Source: Flavobacteriales bacterium (GTDB lineage Bacteria > Bacteroidota > Bacteroidia > Flavobacteriales > Flavobacteriaceae). From it: a stretch of 39,818 nt of DNA. Both the position numbers and the translations under genes were made by a program. The notes below the pieces were generated by a model. That model searched no databases. It was given only the letters and a program-made list of their open reading frames with translations, and had not been told where the DNA came from. The DNA is taken from positions 1 to 39,818 of the forward strand of contig JALSPZ010000145.1 of the NCBI GenBank assembly GCA_026985675.1. The letters run 5' to 3'. Of the stretch, positions 17,829-27,003 are shown one piece after another (positions within the stretch are counted from its first letter, which is position 1; every line of letters begins with the position of its first letter).

Positions 17829-18428
17829 TTATTCTTCTGTTTTTTCCTCATTATTTCCTTTGGCTTCGGCTGCTACTTCATCAATACTTTGTTCTTTGCT
17901 TAAAGCTTCTTCGATTTCATCGGCAACGCCTTCTGTCGGTTCGGCAGCTTTTTCAGCTTCTGCAATCACTTCTTCATTGGCAGCTTTGTGTGCGGCTGCT
18001 CGAGCTTGATTGATAGCTTTTTCTTTTTCTAATCTTTCAGCTTTTTCCGCTGCACGTTTTCCTTCCACTTCTTCTTTGTGTGCGGCTATTTTAGCTTCTT
18101 TTTCAGCTAACCAAGCTTGAAAACGTTTTTCGGCTTCTTCTTCCGAAAAAGCACCTTTTTGCACGCCAACCAACAAATGTTTTTTCAACATCGCTCCTTT
18201 ATATCTTAATATAGCACGAGCTGTATTGGTGGGTTGTGCTCCGTTAAACAACCATTTAACCGCTGCATCAACGTTCAAAGTGATTTCGGCAGGAACTTTT
18301 GTAGGATTATAGGTTCCTAATTTTTCTAAAAACTTACCATCTCTCTTTACTCTGGAATCGGCTGCAACGATCCAATAAAAGGGTTTTCCTTTTTTACCAT
18401 GTCTTTGTAATCTTATTTTTACAGGCAT
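17829..18428 (-). CDS. rpsP: 30S ribosomal protein bS16 with long acidic/Ala-rich C-terminal extension
   Basis: 199 aa; MPVKIRLQRHGKKGKPFYWIVAADSRVKRDGKFLEKLGTYNP core, then ~110 aa of A/E/K-rich tail. Confidence 0.97.
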   Translation of the reverse strand: MPVKIRLQRHGKKGKPFYWIVAADSRVKRDGKFLEKLGTYNPTKVPAEITLNVDAAVKWLFNGAQPTNTARAILRYKGAMLKKHLLVGVQKGAFSEEEAEKRFQAWLAEKEAKIAAHKEEVEGKRAAEKAERLEKEKAINQARAAAHKAANEEVIAEAEKAAEPTEGVADEIEEALSKEQSIDEVAAEAKGNNEEKTEE

Positions 18429-18444
18429 AACTTATTTGTTTTGT

Positions 18445-18461
18445 GAAGGTTCCCGACCTTC
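18445..18461 (-). promoter_or_regulatory. Hairpin in the predicted 5' leader of rpsP
   Basis: On the minus strand GAAGGT-CGGGA-ACCTTC between a TACTTTTG -7 motif (18484-18491) and the rpsP ATG. Confidence 0.4.
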
Positions 18462-18549
18462 GGTTACTAATTATTTTGAGTGGCAAAAGTAATAATTTTT
18501 TTGAAAATATCATATGGATTATAAAAATAAATTTTAAAGGCTTTTTTCT

Positions 18550-18557
18550 TATATTTG
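18550..18557 (+). promoter_or_regulatory. -7 promoter element upstream of cytochrome c-barrel fusion gene
   Basis: TATATTTG 22 bp before the ATG. Confidence 0.5.
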
Positions 18558-18579
18558 AATCCTTAAAAAAAATAGTTTT

Positions 18580-19767
18580 ATGAAATCTTTTCTAATAATA
18601 TTCGCTTTCTTATTTCCACTGACTTTTTATTCCCAAACTTGGAATGCCCCTACCGAAACTAAAAACATAAGTAATCCAGTAGCATACAGCCCGGAAGTTT
18701 ATAAGCAAGGACAAAAAATCTATAATAATTTATGCAAAAGTTGTCACGGCATCGATGGAAAAGGAGATCCTGTTATGGTCAAAACACTAAATCCTCCTCC
18801 AGCGGATTTTACCCGTGAGAGTTTTCAAAAACAATCCGACGGCGAAATTTTTTGGAAACTCTCCGAAGGAAAAGGCGTAATGGCTGCCTATAAAAATATG
18901 CTATCGGAAAAAGAACGTTGGGCGGTTATTCATTATATTCGGAATTTTAAAAATACTACCGAAAATACCGAAACGCTTCAAGCAACTACTGAAAAAGAAA
19001 CTATCGAAAGTTTTCCTTTTACGGGATTAATAAATAATCAAACAACACATATTATCAGACCTAAGGGATTTGGGTTGGTTATTCAACACAGATTTGGTGC
19101 TACAAAATTTAATGAAGAGTTCATAACAAATTTTATGGGATTGGATTTGGCAGCCAATATACGTTTTGGTTTTCAAATTCCGATAAATGAAAAACTTTAT
19201 ACCGAAATCGGGAGAACTCGTTACGGAAAATTTTATGACTGGGGAACCAAATACAAAATTGCCTCCCAAACCGAAAAATTTCCGGTTAGTATCGCATTAT
19301 ATGAAAATATAGCCCTTACCACCGAAAAAACGCCACAATACCCCGACGGAACTACTTTTGTCAACGGAGAAATTTTTCAATACAAATTTGCACACCGCTT
19401 ACGTTATGATACCCAACTGCTGGTTTCTCGTAAATTTAACAATTGGTTTAGCGGACAAATAGGTGCGCAATTTGTTTGGATTAATTTATTTCCCGTAGGC
19501 GACAAACCTTATGTATGGGCAGTACCCCTTAGTCTGCGATTTAAAACCGGTTTGCGTTCGGCAATCGATGTGGAATTTACACCCAATTCTCATAAACATA
19601 CGATGCCTATGTCGTTGGCTTATGAAGTTGCCAGCAGCGGAAATCATATTTTCCAAATTACCATAACCAATACAGACAGAATTTTACCACAAAATATTCT
19701 GACCACCGAGAGCTTAAAACACAAAGACGGTTTTATGTTGGGTTTTAATTTAATTCGTTATTTCTAA
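18580..19767 (+). CDS. Cytochrome c domain fused to DUF5777-like beta-barrel
   Basis: 395 aa; signal peptide; haem site CKSCHGIDGKG with likely distal Met in KGVMAAYKN; C-terminal region IIRPKGFGLVIQHRFG...GLDLAANIRFGF...FSGQIGAQFVW...GNHIFQITITNTDRI...GFMLGFNLIRYF typical of DUF5777 barrels. Confidence 0.88.
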   Translation: MKSFLIIFAFLFPLTFYSQTWNAPTETKNISNPVAYSPEVYKQGQKIYNNLCKSCHGIDGKGDPVMVKTLNPPPADFTRESFQKQSDGEIFWKLSEGKGVMAAYKNMLSEKERWAVIHYIRNFKNTTENTETLQATTEKETIESFPFTGLINNQTTHIIRPKGFGLVIQHRFGATKFNEEFITNFMGLDLAANIRFGFQIPINEKLYTEIGRTRYGKFYDWGTKYKIASQTEKFPVSIALYENIALTTEKTPQYPDGTTFVNGEIFQYKFAHRLRYDTQLLVSRKFNNWFSGQIGAQFVWINLFPVGDKPYVWAVPLSLRFKTGLRSAIDVEFTPNSHKHTMPMSLAYEVASSGNHIFQITITNTDRILPQNILTTESLKHKDGFMLGFNLIRYF

Positions 19768-19779
19768 AAATCAAATCAA

Positions 19780-20175
19780 ATGAAAAAAATATTTTATAGC
19801 TTAATATTTGTTGTGTTCCTTACAAATTCTTGCACAAAAGACGAAGGACCCGTATTGCCGGAAGTTGAAATCAATGAAGTAAGTTTTTCAAACGATATTC
19901 AACCTATTTTTGACAACAACTGCATCAGTTGTCACCCTTCATCCGGGAATTTGGATTTAACCGCAGGCAATTCGTATAATCAATTGGTCAATATAAATGC
20001 TTCGGGATATACGGCAATTCGGGTAATTCCCAACGAACCCGAAAATTCCGTTTTGTATAAAAAAATTGATGGCTCCGGCACCTACGGAAGCAATATGCCC
20101 TTGGGAGGAAGCTTAAATGCCAATGAAGTGGAATTAATAAGATTATGGATTGAACAAGGCGCTAAAAACAACTGA
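19780..20175 (+). CDS. Lipoprotein c-type cytochrome-like protein
   Basis: 131 aa; lipobox LTNSCTKDEG; SFSNDIQPIFDNNCISCHPSSGNLDLT (CxxCH) and NMPLGGSLNANEVELIRLWIEQGAKNN. Confidence 0.88.
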   Translation: MKKIFYSLIFVVFLTNSCTKDEGPVLPEVEINEVSFSNDIQPIFDNNCISCHPSSGNLDLTAGNSYNQLVNINASGYTAIRVIPNEPENSVLYKKIDGSGTYGSNMPLGGSLNANEVELIRLWIEQGAKNN

Positions 20176-20224
20176 CAATCATTGATTTATATCATTAAGA
20201 TTCAACTAAATACGAAATAAAACT

Positions 20225-21085
20225 ATGAAAATATATCCTATTATTCATCAAAATTTTAAACTGGACGGTGGTGCAATGTTCGGAGTAGTTCCCAAAGTAA
20301 TTTGGCAACGAACCAATCCCGCCGACGAAGATAATCTCATCGATATGACTACTCGAAGTCTATTGATAGAGGACGGCAATCAATTGATTTTGATTGATAC
20401 CGGAATGGGCAATAAACAATCGGACAAATTTTTTAGTTATTATAAACCTACCAAGCTTAATTCTTTTGATGAAACCCTTAAAAAATATGGTTTTCACAGA
20501 AATGATATCACCGATGTATTTATGACACATTTGCATTTTGATCATTGTGGAGGTTCCATTGTTCGTAATGATAAAGGTTTTTATGAACCCGCTTTCAAAA
20601 ATGCTAAATTTTGGTCTAACAAAAAACATTGGGAATGGGCTGTGCATCCGAATCCCCGCGAAAAAGCAAGTTTTCTGAAAGAAAATATTTTGCCTATTGA
20701 AGAAAGCGGTCAATTAAATTTTATTGATACTCCCGAAAATGGAAGAGAAATTCATTCCGGCGATTTAAAATTTGATATCATTTTTGTTGATGGGCATACG
20801 GAAAAACAAATGTTGCCAAAAATCGAATATAAAGGAAAAACTTTGGTTTTTATGGCTGATTTATTACCGACAACCGGACATATTCCTTTGCCTTATGTAA
20901 TGGGATATGACACACGCCCTTTGATAACAATGGAAGAAAGACAGGAAATTTTCAATAAAGCAGCCGAAGAAAATTGGTTGTTAGTATTGGAGCACGATCC
21001 GTATCACGAAATTTGTACGTTAAAAAAAACTGAAAAAGGTCCTCGTTTGGACAAAATTTATACCTTTGAAGAAATTTTTAATTAA
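20225..21085 (+). CDS. MBL-fold metallo-hydrolase
   Basis: 286 aa; VFMTHLHFDHCGG (HxHxDH), FVDGHTEKQM, VLEHDPYHE. Confidence 0.92.
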   Translation: MKIYPIIHQNFKLDGGAMFGVVPKVIWQRTNPADEDNLIDMTTRSLLIEDGNQLILIDTGMGNKQSDKFFSYYKPTKLNSFDETLKKYGFHRNDITDVFMTHLHFDHCGGSIVRNDKGFYEPAFKNAKFWSNKKHWEWAVHPNPREKASFLKENILPIEESGQLNFIDTPENGREIHSGDLKFDIIFVDGHTEKQMLPKIEYKGKTLVFMADLLPTTGHIPLPYVMGYDTRPLITMEERQEIFNKAAEENWLLVLEHDPYHEICTLKKTEKGPRLDKIYTFEEIFN

Positions 21086-21102
21086 TGTAAATTTATATTC
21101 GT

Positions 21103-22821
21103 ATGAAACACTCTAAATTTTTTGCAGTAATAGCATTATCCGGACTGAGTTTAATGGGCTGTGCTACCGGAAAAAAAGTTGTAAATTCAACAGCAGAACA
21201 AAATACTTCTACCGATTCAACTGAAATTTACGAACCTTTACCCCAAAAATTCACAACTGTTTTTGAAGGGGAAGGCTTAAAAAACTGGCAACATACCAAT
21301 CCGTTTGACAGCTATATGCCGGGAATGAGCACTGACAAAGCTTACCAAACTATCCTTAAAGATTTACCGGCTACCGAAGTAATCGTTGCCGTAGTTGATG
21401 CAGGAATTGATATTAATCATCCCGATTTGAAAGGTGTTATTTGGACCAATGAAGACGAAATTCCCGGAAACGGAATTGATGATGATCACAACGGTTATGT
21501 TGATGATATTCACGGTTGGAATTTCTTAGGGAGCAAAGATGGAAAAATGGCAGGACCTGAACAATTGGAATTAACCAGAATAGTTGCCAAGTATAGAAAA
21601 CAATGGAAAGATAAAAGTATTGCCGATATCCCCGCCGAGGATAGAGAAATGTTTAAACTCTATCAAAGAGCTGAAAAAGACTTGGCTAAACAATTGGCAG
21701 ACGCAAAAAAACTTGAACAACGTTTGGCTTTCTACAAAATGATGTGGAATCAAACACAAGAAACTTTGAAAAAAGCAATGAAGACGGATAAACTTACCAA
21801 AGAAAGTGTTAAAAATTTTAAAACAACCGAACCGGAAGTCATTAAAGCCAAAGAAGCTTACTTAAACGGTATTGAAGATTATATAAAAAGATTCCAAAAT
21901 TACGTTGACGGACAATTAAAATACAATTTAAATGTAGATTTCAATGGAAGAATACAAGGAGACAACCCTGATGATTTTAACGATAGAAATTACGGAAATC
22001 CCAATGTAATTCCACCTAATAAAGATGAGCTTCACGGAACACATGTTGCCGGTATTATTGCACAAGTTAGAAACAATGGAATAGGTGGAGACGGAGTAGC
22101 GGATCATGTAAAAATTATGTCGGTTAGAGCAGTTCCCGATGGCGACGAGTATGATAAAGATATAGCCCTTGCTTTTCGATATGCCGTTGATAACGGCGCA
22201 AAAGTTATCAATACAAGTTTTGGAAAATATTATTCTCCTCATAAAGATTGGGTTTGGGACGCTATCAAATATGCTGCCGACCATGATGTGTTGATTGTTA
22301 ATGCCGCCGGAAACGATGGAAAGGACATGGATAAATATGGTGATGAAATAAGTTATCCAAATGATGGTGATGTTGCAGGAAAAGAAATTGCCGACAATTT
22401 CTTAAATGTTGGAGCCATTGGTCCCGATTATGGTGCTGATATGGTAGCTTCTTTTAGTAATTATGGTAAAACAACTGTTGATATTTTTTCTCCGGGACAA
22501 AAAATTTATGCTACGGTTCCTTTTGGCGAATATAAATTTTTACAAGGAACATCAATGGCTTCCCCGGATGTGGCGGGAGTAGCAGCTGTAATTCGTTCTC
22601 GTTTTCCTGATTTATCCGCTGCGGAAGTTAAAAAAATTATTATGAATTCTTCTTTACAACCACAGCATTTAGTTATTAAACCCCAAGAAGATGATTATAA
22701 AGGAAAGCCCCAATTGGTTCCTTTCTCTTCTTTAAGTAAATCCGGTGGAATAGTGAATTTATACAACGCCTTGCTTTTAGCGAAAGAAATGTCAGAAGCA
22801 AAAAAGGCTGAAAACAAATAA
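21103..22821 (+). CDS. S8 (subtilisin-like) serine peptidase, lipoprotein
   Basis: 572 aa; lipobox LMGCATGKK; catalytic motifs VVDAGIDINHPDL, HGTHVAGII, GTSMASPDVAGVAA. Confidence 0.95.
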   Translation: MKHSKFFAVIALSGLSLMGCATGKKVVNSTAEQNTSTDSTEIYEPLPQKFTTVFEGEGLKNWQHTNPFDSYMPGMSTDKAYQTILKDLPATEVIVAVVDAGIDINHPDLKGVIWTNEDEIPGNGIDDDHNGYVDDIHGWNFLGSKDGKMAGPEQLELTRIVAKYRKQWKDKSIADIPAEDREMFKLYQRAEKDLAKQLADAKKLEQRLAFYKMMWNQTQETLKKAMKTDKLTKESVKNFKTTEPEVIKAKEAYLNGIEDYIKRFQNYVDGQLKYNLNVDFNGRIQGDNPDDFNDRNYGNPNVIPPNKDELHGTHVAGIIAQVRNNGIGGDGVADHVKIMSVRAVPDGDEYDKDIALAFRYAVDNGAKVINTSFGKYYSPHKDWVWDAIKYAADHDVLIVNAAGNDGKDMDKYGDEISYPNDGDVAGKEIADNFLNVGAIGPDYGADMVASFSNYGKTTVDIFSPGQKIYATVPFGEYKFLQGTSMASPDVAGVAAVIRSRFPDLSAAEVKKIIMNSSLQPQHLVIKPQEDDYKGKPQLVPFSSLSKSGGIVNLYNALLLAKEMSEAKKAENK

Positions 22822-22845
22822 ATTTTTTAGGAATCTAAACAAAAG

Positions 22846-22872
22846 TAGCCGCTCACTTGAGCGGCTATTTTT
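22846..22872. terminator. Bidirectional terminator between convergent S8 peptidase and ssb
   Basis: TAGCCGCTCA-CT-TGAGCGGCTA perfect 10-bp stem with TTTTT on the plus side and AAAA on the other. Confidence 0.85.
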
Positions 22873-22896
22873 GTTAACTTATAAATTAATTAATAA

Positions 22897-23232
22897 CTAA
22901 TTTTTGGAAAAAAACATTATTTCATTTATAGAAATTTCCGTTATAAAACGTCTTTCGCCTTTTTCCGTTTCATAAGAACGGTTGACCAATTTTCCTTCAA
23001 TGGCTATTTGTTTTCCTTTATCAACATAATTTTCTATAAGTTCGGCTGTCTTACCCCAAGCAACTATATTGTGCCAATAGGTTTGTTCAACTCTTTCGCC
23101 TTTTGCATTGGTATATGCCTCGTTGGTTGCTAACGAAAAACGTGCCATTTTGTTTCCATTTTCCAAATTTTTGATTTCAGGTGTTTGACCTACGTGTCCG
23201 ATTAACTGAACTTTGTTTTGTAATGTACTCAT
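22897..23232 (-). CDS. ssb: Single-stranded DNA-binding protein, short form
   Basis: 111 aa; LQNKVQLIGHVGQTPEIKNLENGNKMARFSLATNE...TYWHNIVAWGKTAELIENYVDKGKQIAIEGKL. Confidence 0.93.
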   Translation of the reverse strand: MSTLQNKVQLIGHVGQTPEIKNLENGNKMARFSLATNEAYTNAKGERVEQTYWHNIVAWGKTAELIENYVDKGKQIAIEGKLVNRSYETEKGERRFITEISINEIMFFSKN

Positions 23233-23494
23233 AATAATAAATTTTAAGTGTTAATAAATAAATTAAATTTTACGTGCTGCGATTCATTTTTGAATTACAC
23301 TGCAAACATACGACGTCTTGGAAAAATTATTCGGTTAATAAGTGCTTACTTCCGAATAATTTCGTTTGTAAATGTTTGTAAATGATAAAGTTACTGATTT
23401 TTAATTAATTATAAAAACAAAATTTTAATATATTTTTTAAACTTTTAGAAAGAAGAAGAACAAATCTTATAAGCATTCCACTTTTACTATAAAA

Positions 23495-23528
23495 AAACAA
23501 AGCCGGATAATTTACCCGACTTTGTTTA
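23495..23528 (-). terminator. Terminator of the T9SS cargo gene
   Basis: AAACAAAGCCGG ... CCCGACTTTGTTT hairpin just downstream of 23549 on the minus strand. Confidence 0.65.
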
Positions 23529-23548
23529 AAATAATGATTTATTAAAAT

Positions 23549-25462
23549 TTATTTTTTGATAATTTGCTTGGTTCCTACTGTCTTATCTGTTGTTATTTTT
23601 AAGATATAATTACCTGCTGGCAAATTACCTAAATCAATTTGGGTACTCATACCATTAGTATCTTGCGACATAAGGGTTTGTCCGGCAATATTAACTACGC
23701 TAACATTTAAAATATTTTCTTCCGCTTTAAGTAACAAAACATTATTGGTAGGGTTAGGATAAACTTTTAAACCTTCAATAACATTGTCGGATATGGAAAG
23801 AGTAGTTCCATAAATAGCACAAATTGAGTATTCATCAGCTTGAACATTTCCTAGTAAACTTGCTGTTCCGGTAGTTTTATCAATACTATAAAGTCCGGAA
23901 CTGTTGTTTCCATTTCCGTCTCCAAAATACAATGTTCCATATAAATTACCGGTTGAAGGATCTCCTCCAATATCTTGTGCATAATTCAAATCTACACCTA
24001 AAGCTCCTATAATTGAAGAATTACCTGTCGTTTTATCAATTGAATATAAGTTATCATCGGATAAATCTATACCAAAAAGATTTTCATTATCATCTTTAGC
24101 CAGTCCAATAATTATACCTGCGTTATTCATAGGTCCTACCGGTTGCACTTCTAATAAAGGACTCGTAATAATATATAATTCCGTTGCTGTTGTAACATAA
24201 ACACCGGATGATGTTCCTACAATGCCTGTTATAACATCTGAAATTCCGGAAATTTTACCATATTTATATGCGCTACCGGTTCCGTCTATAAAATACAAAT
24301 TATTAGTTGCGTATTCAACACCTACCAAAAAGTCATCAATAAAATCACCGGCTATTAAGAAATCGTTTGTTGATAAAGGTCCTACATCGGTTGTAGCGGC
24401 AGAGGGTAAATCAAAAGTTGATAAATTATTTTCATTACCCGATAAGTCTGCATCAAACGCAATAAAAGAATAGACTTTATCCATAGCATAAGATGATGCA
24501 TAATCTACAATATTTAAAGGAGCAGTATAAGAATCATTGGTATTGTCGGCATCCCCGCTTAAAGCAACAGATGCGGTCAAAGTATAAGTTCCCACCGGCA
24601 AATTGGCAGTAGCGGTACTTATTACTTCATACGCTCCTACTGAACCTAGGGTTGCTCCGGTAACATTTATAGTTTCATTAAAAACTTCCGTATTGGTAGC
24701 GTCAGATATTGAAAAAGTTACATCAAAATCATTCTGAACATTTAATCCCGGATTAAAAACAGTTGCTTTTAAAGCAAAATCTTGATTGGCTTGAAAAGTT
24801 CCGGGAAAAACATCAACTATTGCGAGATCATTGTCATCCGGAGTATAGAGCATCACATTATCAACTGCCCAATACCATTCCCAATCTGCATTATAATGAT
24901 GGAATCTCACTTGAAAATTAACATTTTTATAAGCAGTTACATCAATTAATTGATGGTCAGGCGAACCCCAAGCTCCTATACCTGAGCTAGTTGTATAAAC
25001 ATTTACCCACTGGGTTCCGTCAAATACATCTACATCCGCAACATCAGCTCCAGTATTAGTTTCAAAATAGTGATCAAAAGATAAAAATACAACGTTTGCA
25101 GCACTTATATCCACAACCGGTGAGTGAAGTTCCGTATCAATTGTATTTCCTTGACCTGCGGCATCACTATCCGTCATTACAAACGGGGTACCGTCTAGTG
25201 TATTTCCGTTATAGTCTGTAACTCCCATCCAAGGACCGTTTCCCGAATTATCCACTACGGTCCATGATGAAGGAATTCCAGAGTCAAAATTTTCCGATAA
25301 ATAAGTAGTGGCATTCGGACTTCTTAAATGATCAAAATGGTGCTCTACCGGTTTAACACGGTTTAAATAAGCTCTCTCCGCTTCTTTTGTAAGCAGTCTG
25401 TTGTTTTGAGCGGTTAAAGCAACCAAAACAAAACTCATCAATAAGGTAATTGTTTTTTTCAT
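23549..25462 (-). CDS. Secreted choice-of-anchor-J-like protein with T9SS type A C-terminal sorting domain
   Basis: 637 aa; signal peptide; SENFDSGIPSSWTVVDNSGNGPWMG; C-terminal GLKVYPNPTNNVLLLKAEENILNVSVVNIAGQTL...LPAGNYILKITTDKTVGTKQIIKK. Confidence 0.9.
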   Translation of the reverse strand: MKKTITLLMSFVLVALTAQNNRLLTKEAERAYLNRVKPVEHHFDHLRSPNATTYLSENFDSGIPSSWTVVDNSGNGPWMGVTDYNGNTLDGTPFVMTDSDAAGQGNTIDTELHSPVVDISAANVVFLSFDHYFETNTGADVADVDVFDGTQWVNVYTTSSGIGAWGSPDHQLIDVTAYKNVNFQVRFHHYNADWEWYWAVDNVMLYTPDDNDLAIVDVFPGTFQANQDFALKATVFNPGLNVQNDFDVTFSISDATNTEVFNETINVTGATLGSVGAYEVISTATANLPVGTYTLTASVALSGDADNTNDSYTAPLNIVDYASSYAMDKVYSFIAFDADLSGNENNLSTFDLPSAATTDVGPLSTNDFLIAGDFIDDFLVGVEYATNNLYFIDGTGSAYKYGKISGISDVITGIVGTSSGVYVTTATELYIITSPLLEVQPVGPMNNAGIIIGLAKDDNENLFGIDLSDDNLYSIDKTTGNSSIIGALGVDLNYAQDIGGDPSTGNLYGTLYFGDGNGNNSSGLYSIDKTTGTASLLGNVQADEYSICAIYGTTLSISDNVIEGLKVYPNPTNNVLLLKAEENILNVSVVNIAGQTLMSQDTNGMSTQIDLGNLPAGNYILKITTDKTVGTKQIIKK

Positions 25463-25638
25463 AATATTAAATATTTTTAAATGTGTTAAATATAAAAAAA
25501 TAAAACTTTTAAACCAAATTTTTTATAATAAATGTAAGTTTTATTAAAAAAATAATTATTAAAAGCAATGTTTAATTAGTATTATAAAAATTTTATAATA
25601 AAAAATGAATCTTGTTTAAAAAAGAAAACAAAAAATAA

Positions 25639-27003
25639 TTAAATCTTTTTTGATCGAGTAAGCCAATGATATTTCCAAAGAATTATTAAGCCCAAAATAG
25701 CCGTTACAAAATTAGTTACCGGATATGATATCCAAATTCCTTCCAATCCCAACGAAGTATATTTAGACAAAACATAAGCCAATGGAAAGCGTAATATCCA
25801 TACAGAAAATAGTGTCAAAAGCATAGAGATTTTAGTCAACCCGGCACCTCTAAAAGCTCCTACTAAAACAATTAAAATGCCCATAAACCCAAAAGAGACT
25901 GCTATATGTTTAATAAATACGGCACTTTCTTTTATGGTTGCCAAATCTTTGGGAATAAAAAAAGCCGCAATATCTGCTGCAAAAACAAAAAATAATATAC
26001 CTAAAACGAACATCGTTAAAAATGCAATGGAAAGACTTAATCGTATCGTTTGCTTTACCCGTGAATATTTCTGCGCACCGATATTTTGTCCTACGAGGGT
26101 AGAAGTAGCCATGCCCAATCCGAAAGCAGGAATAATCACAAAACTCAAAATCCTAGACCCTATTCCATAACTGGCTAAAGCCAAAGTACCAAAACCCGTA
26201 ACTAATAAAATCATGACGAAAATACCTAATGAACGGCTGACTTGTTCAATTGAAACCGGTATCCCCAGTTTAATCATTTTTTTTAATAACGATAAATCCG
26301 GTTTATATTTTTTTAATATAATTTTGATGCCTTTATTGCCTTTCCATAAAATATATAGCCCTAATAATGCCGCCAAAATTTGTGTACCGATGCTGGCAAA
26401 GGCGGCTCCTTTGACTCCATATGCAGGAACTATTTCTTTCCAACCGAAAATAAACAAAGGATCCAATAGCAAATTGAGCAAAACCGTTGATAAAACAATA
26501 TAAAAAGGCAATTTCACCTCGCCTATACTACGCATCAACGATTGAAATACCATAAATAAGAACATAAAACTCATACCCAAAAACGAGATTTGCAAATATC
26601 CGACAGCATCCTTATAAACACCTGATTCAACTTTCATAAAACCAATAAGTATCGGGCTTAAAAAATATCCTATTAGTGATAAAAAAATTGAAAAAACAAA
26701 AACACTTATCAAAGTTTGTGTAGCTATATGATTTATCCGTTTTTGTTCTCCCGCCCCTTTATATTGAGCTGTCATTATTGAACCCGAAATTGCCAACCCC
26801 ATTCCCAAAGAAACCATAATGAAAATAATAGGAAAACTCAATGAAACCGCTGCAACCGCTTTTGCACCTAATCTTCCCACCCAAAAAGTATCGGTTAGAT
26901 TATAAGCCGTTTGTAAGATATTGGTTAATATTAAAGGTATCGATAAGCGTATCAGTGCTTTTAATATTGAGCCTTCCGTTAAATCTTTGGTCTTGGGTCG
27001 CAT
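25639..27003 (-). CDS. MATE family efflux transporter
   Basis: 454 aa, multi-TM; ILTNILQTAYNLTDTFWVGRLGAKAVAAVSLSFPI, ATSTLVGQNIGAQKYSRVKQT. Confidence 0.95.
   Translation of the reverse strand: MRPKTKDLTEGSILKALIRLSIPLILTNILQTAYNLTDTFWVGRLGAKAVAAVSLSFPIIFIMVSLGMGLAISGSIMTAQYKGAGEQKRINHIATQTLISVFVFSIFLSLIGYFLSPILIGFMKVESGVYKDAVGYLQISFLGMSFMFLFMVFQSLMRSIGEVKLPFYIVLSTVLLNLLLDPLFIFGWKEIVPAYGVKGAAFASIGTQILAALLGLYILWKGNKGIKIILKKYKPDLSLLKKMIKLGIPVSIEQVSRSLGIFVMILLVTGFGTLALASYGIGSRILSFVIIPAFGLGMATSTLVGQNIGAQKYSRVKQTIRLSLSIAFLTMFVLGILFFVFAADIAAFFIPKDLATIKESAVFIKHIAVSFGFMGILIVLVGAFRGAGLTKISMLLTLFSVWILRFPLAYVLSKYTSLGLEGIWISYPVTNFVTAILGLIILWKYHWLTRSKKI

Noticed and set aside
23364-23390. Short direct repeat TTTGTAAATGTTTGTAAATG upstream of ssb
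   Set aside because: Only two short units; insufficient for a CRISPR or satellite call.
23549-25462. T9SS cargo protein as a novel surface system
   Set aside because: A choice-of-anchor-type secreted protein with a standard type A sorting tail; common in Bacteroidota.
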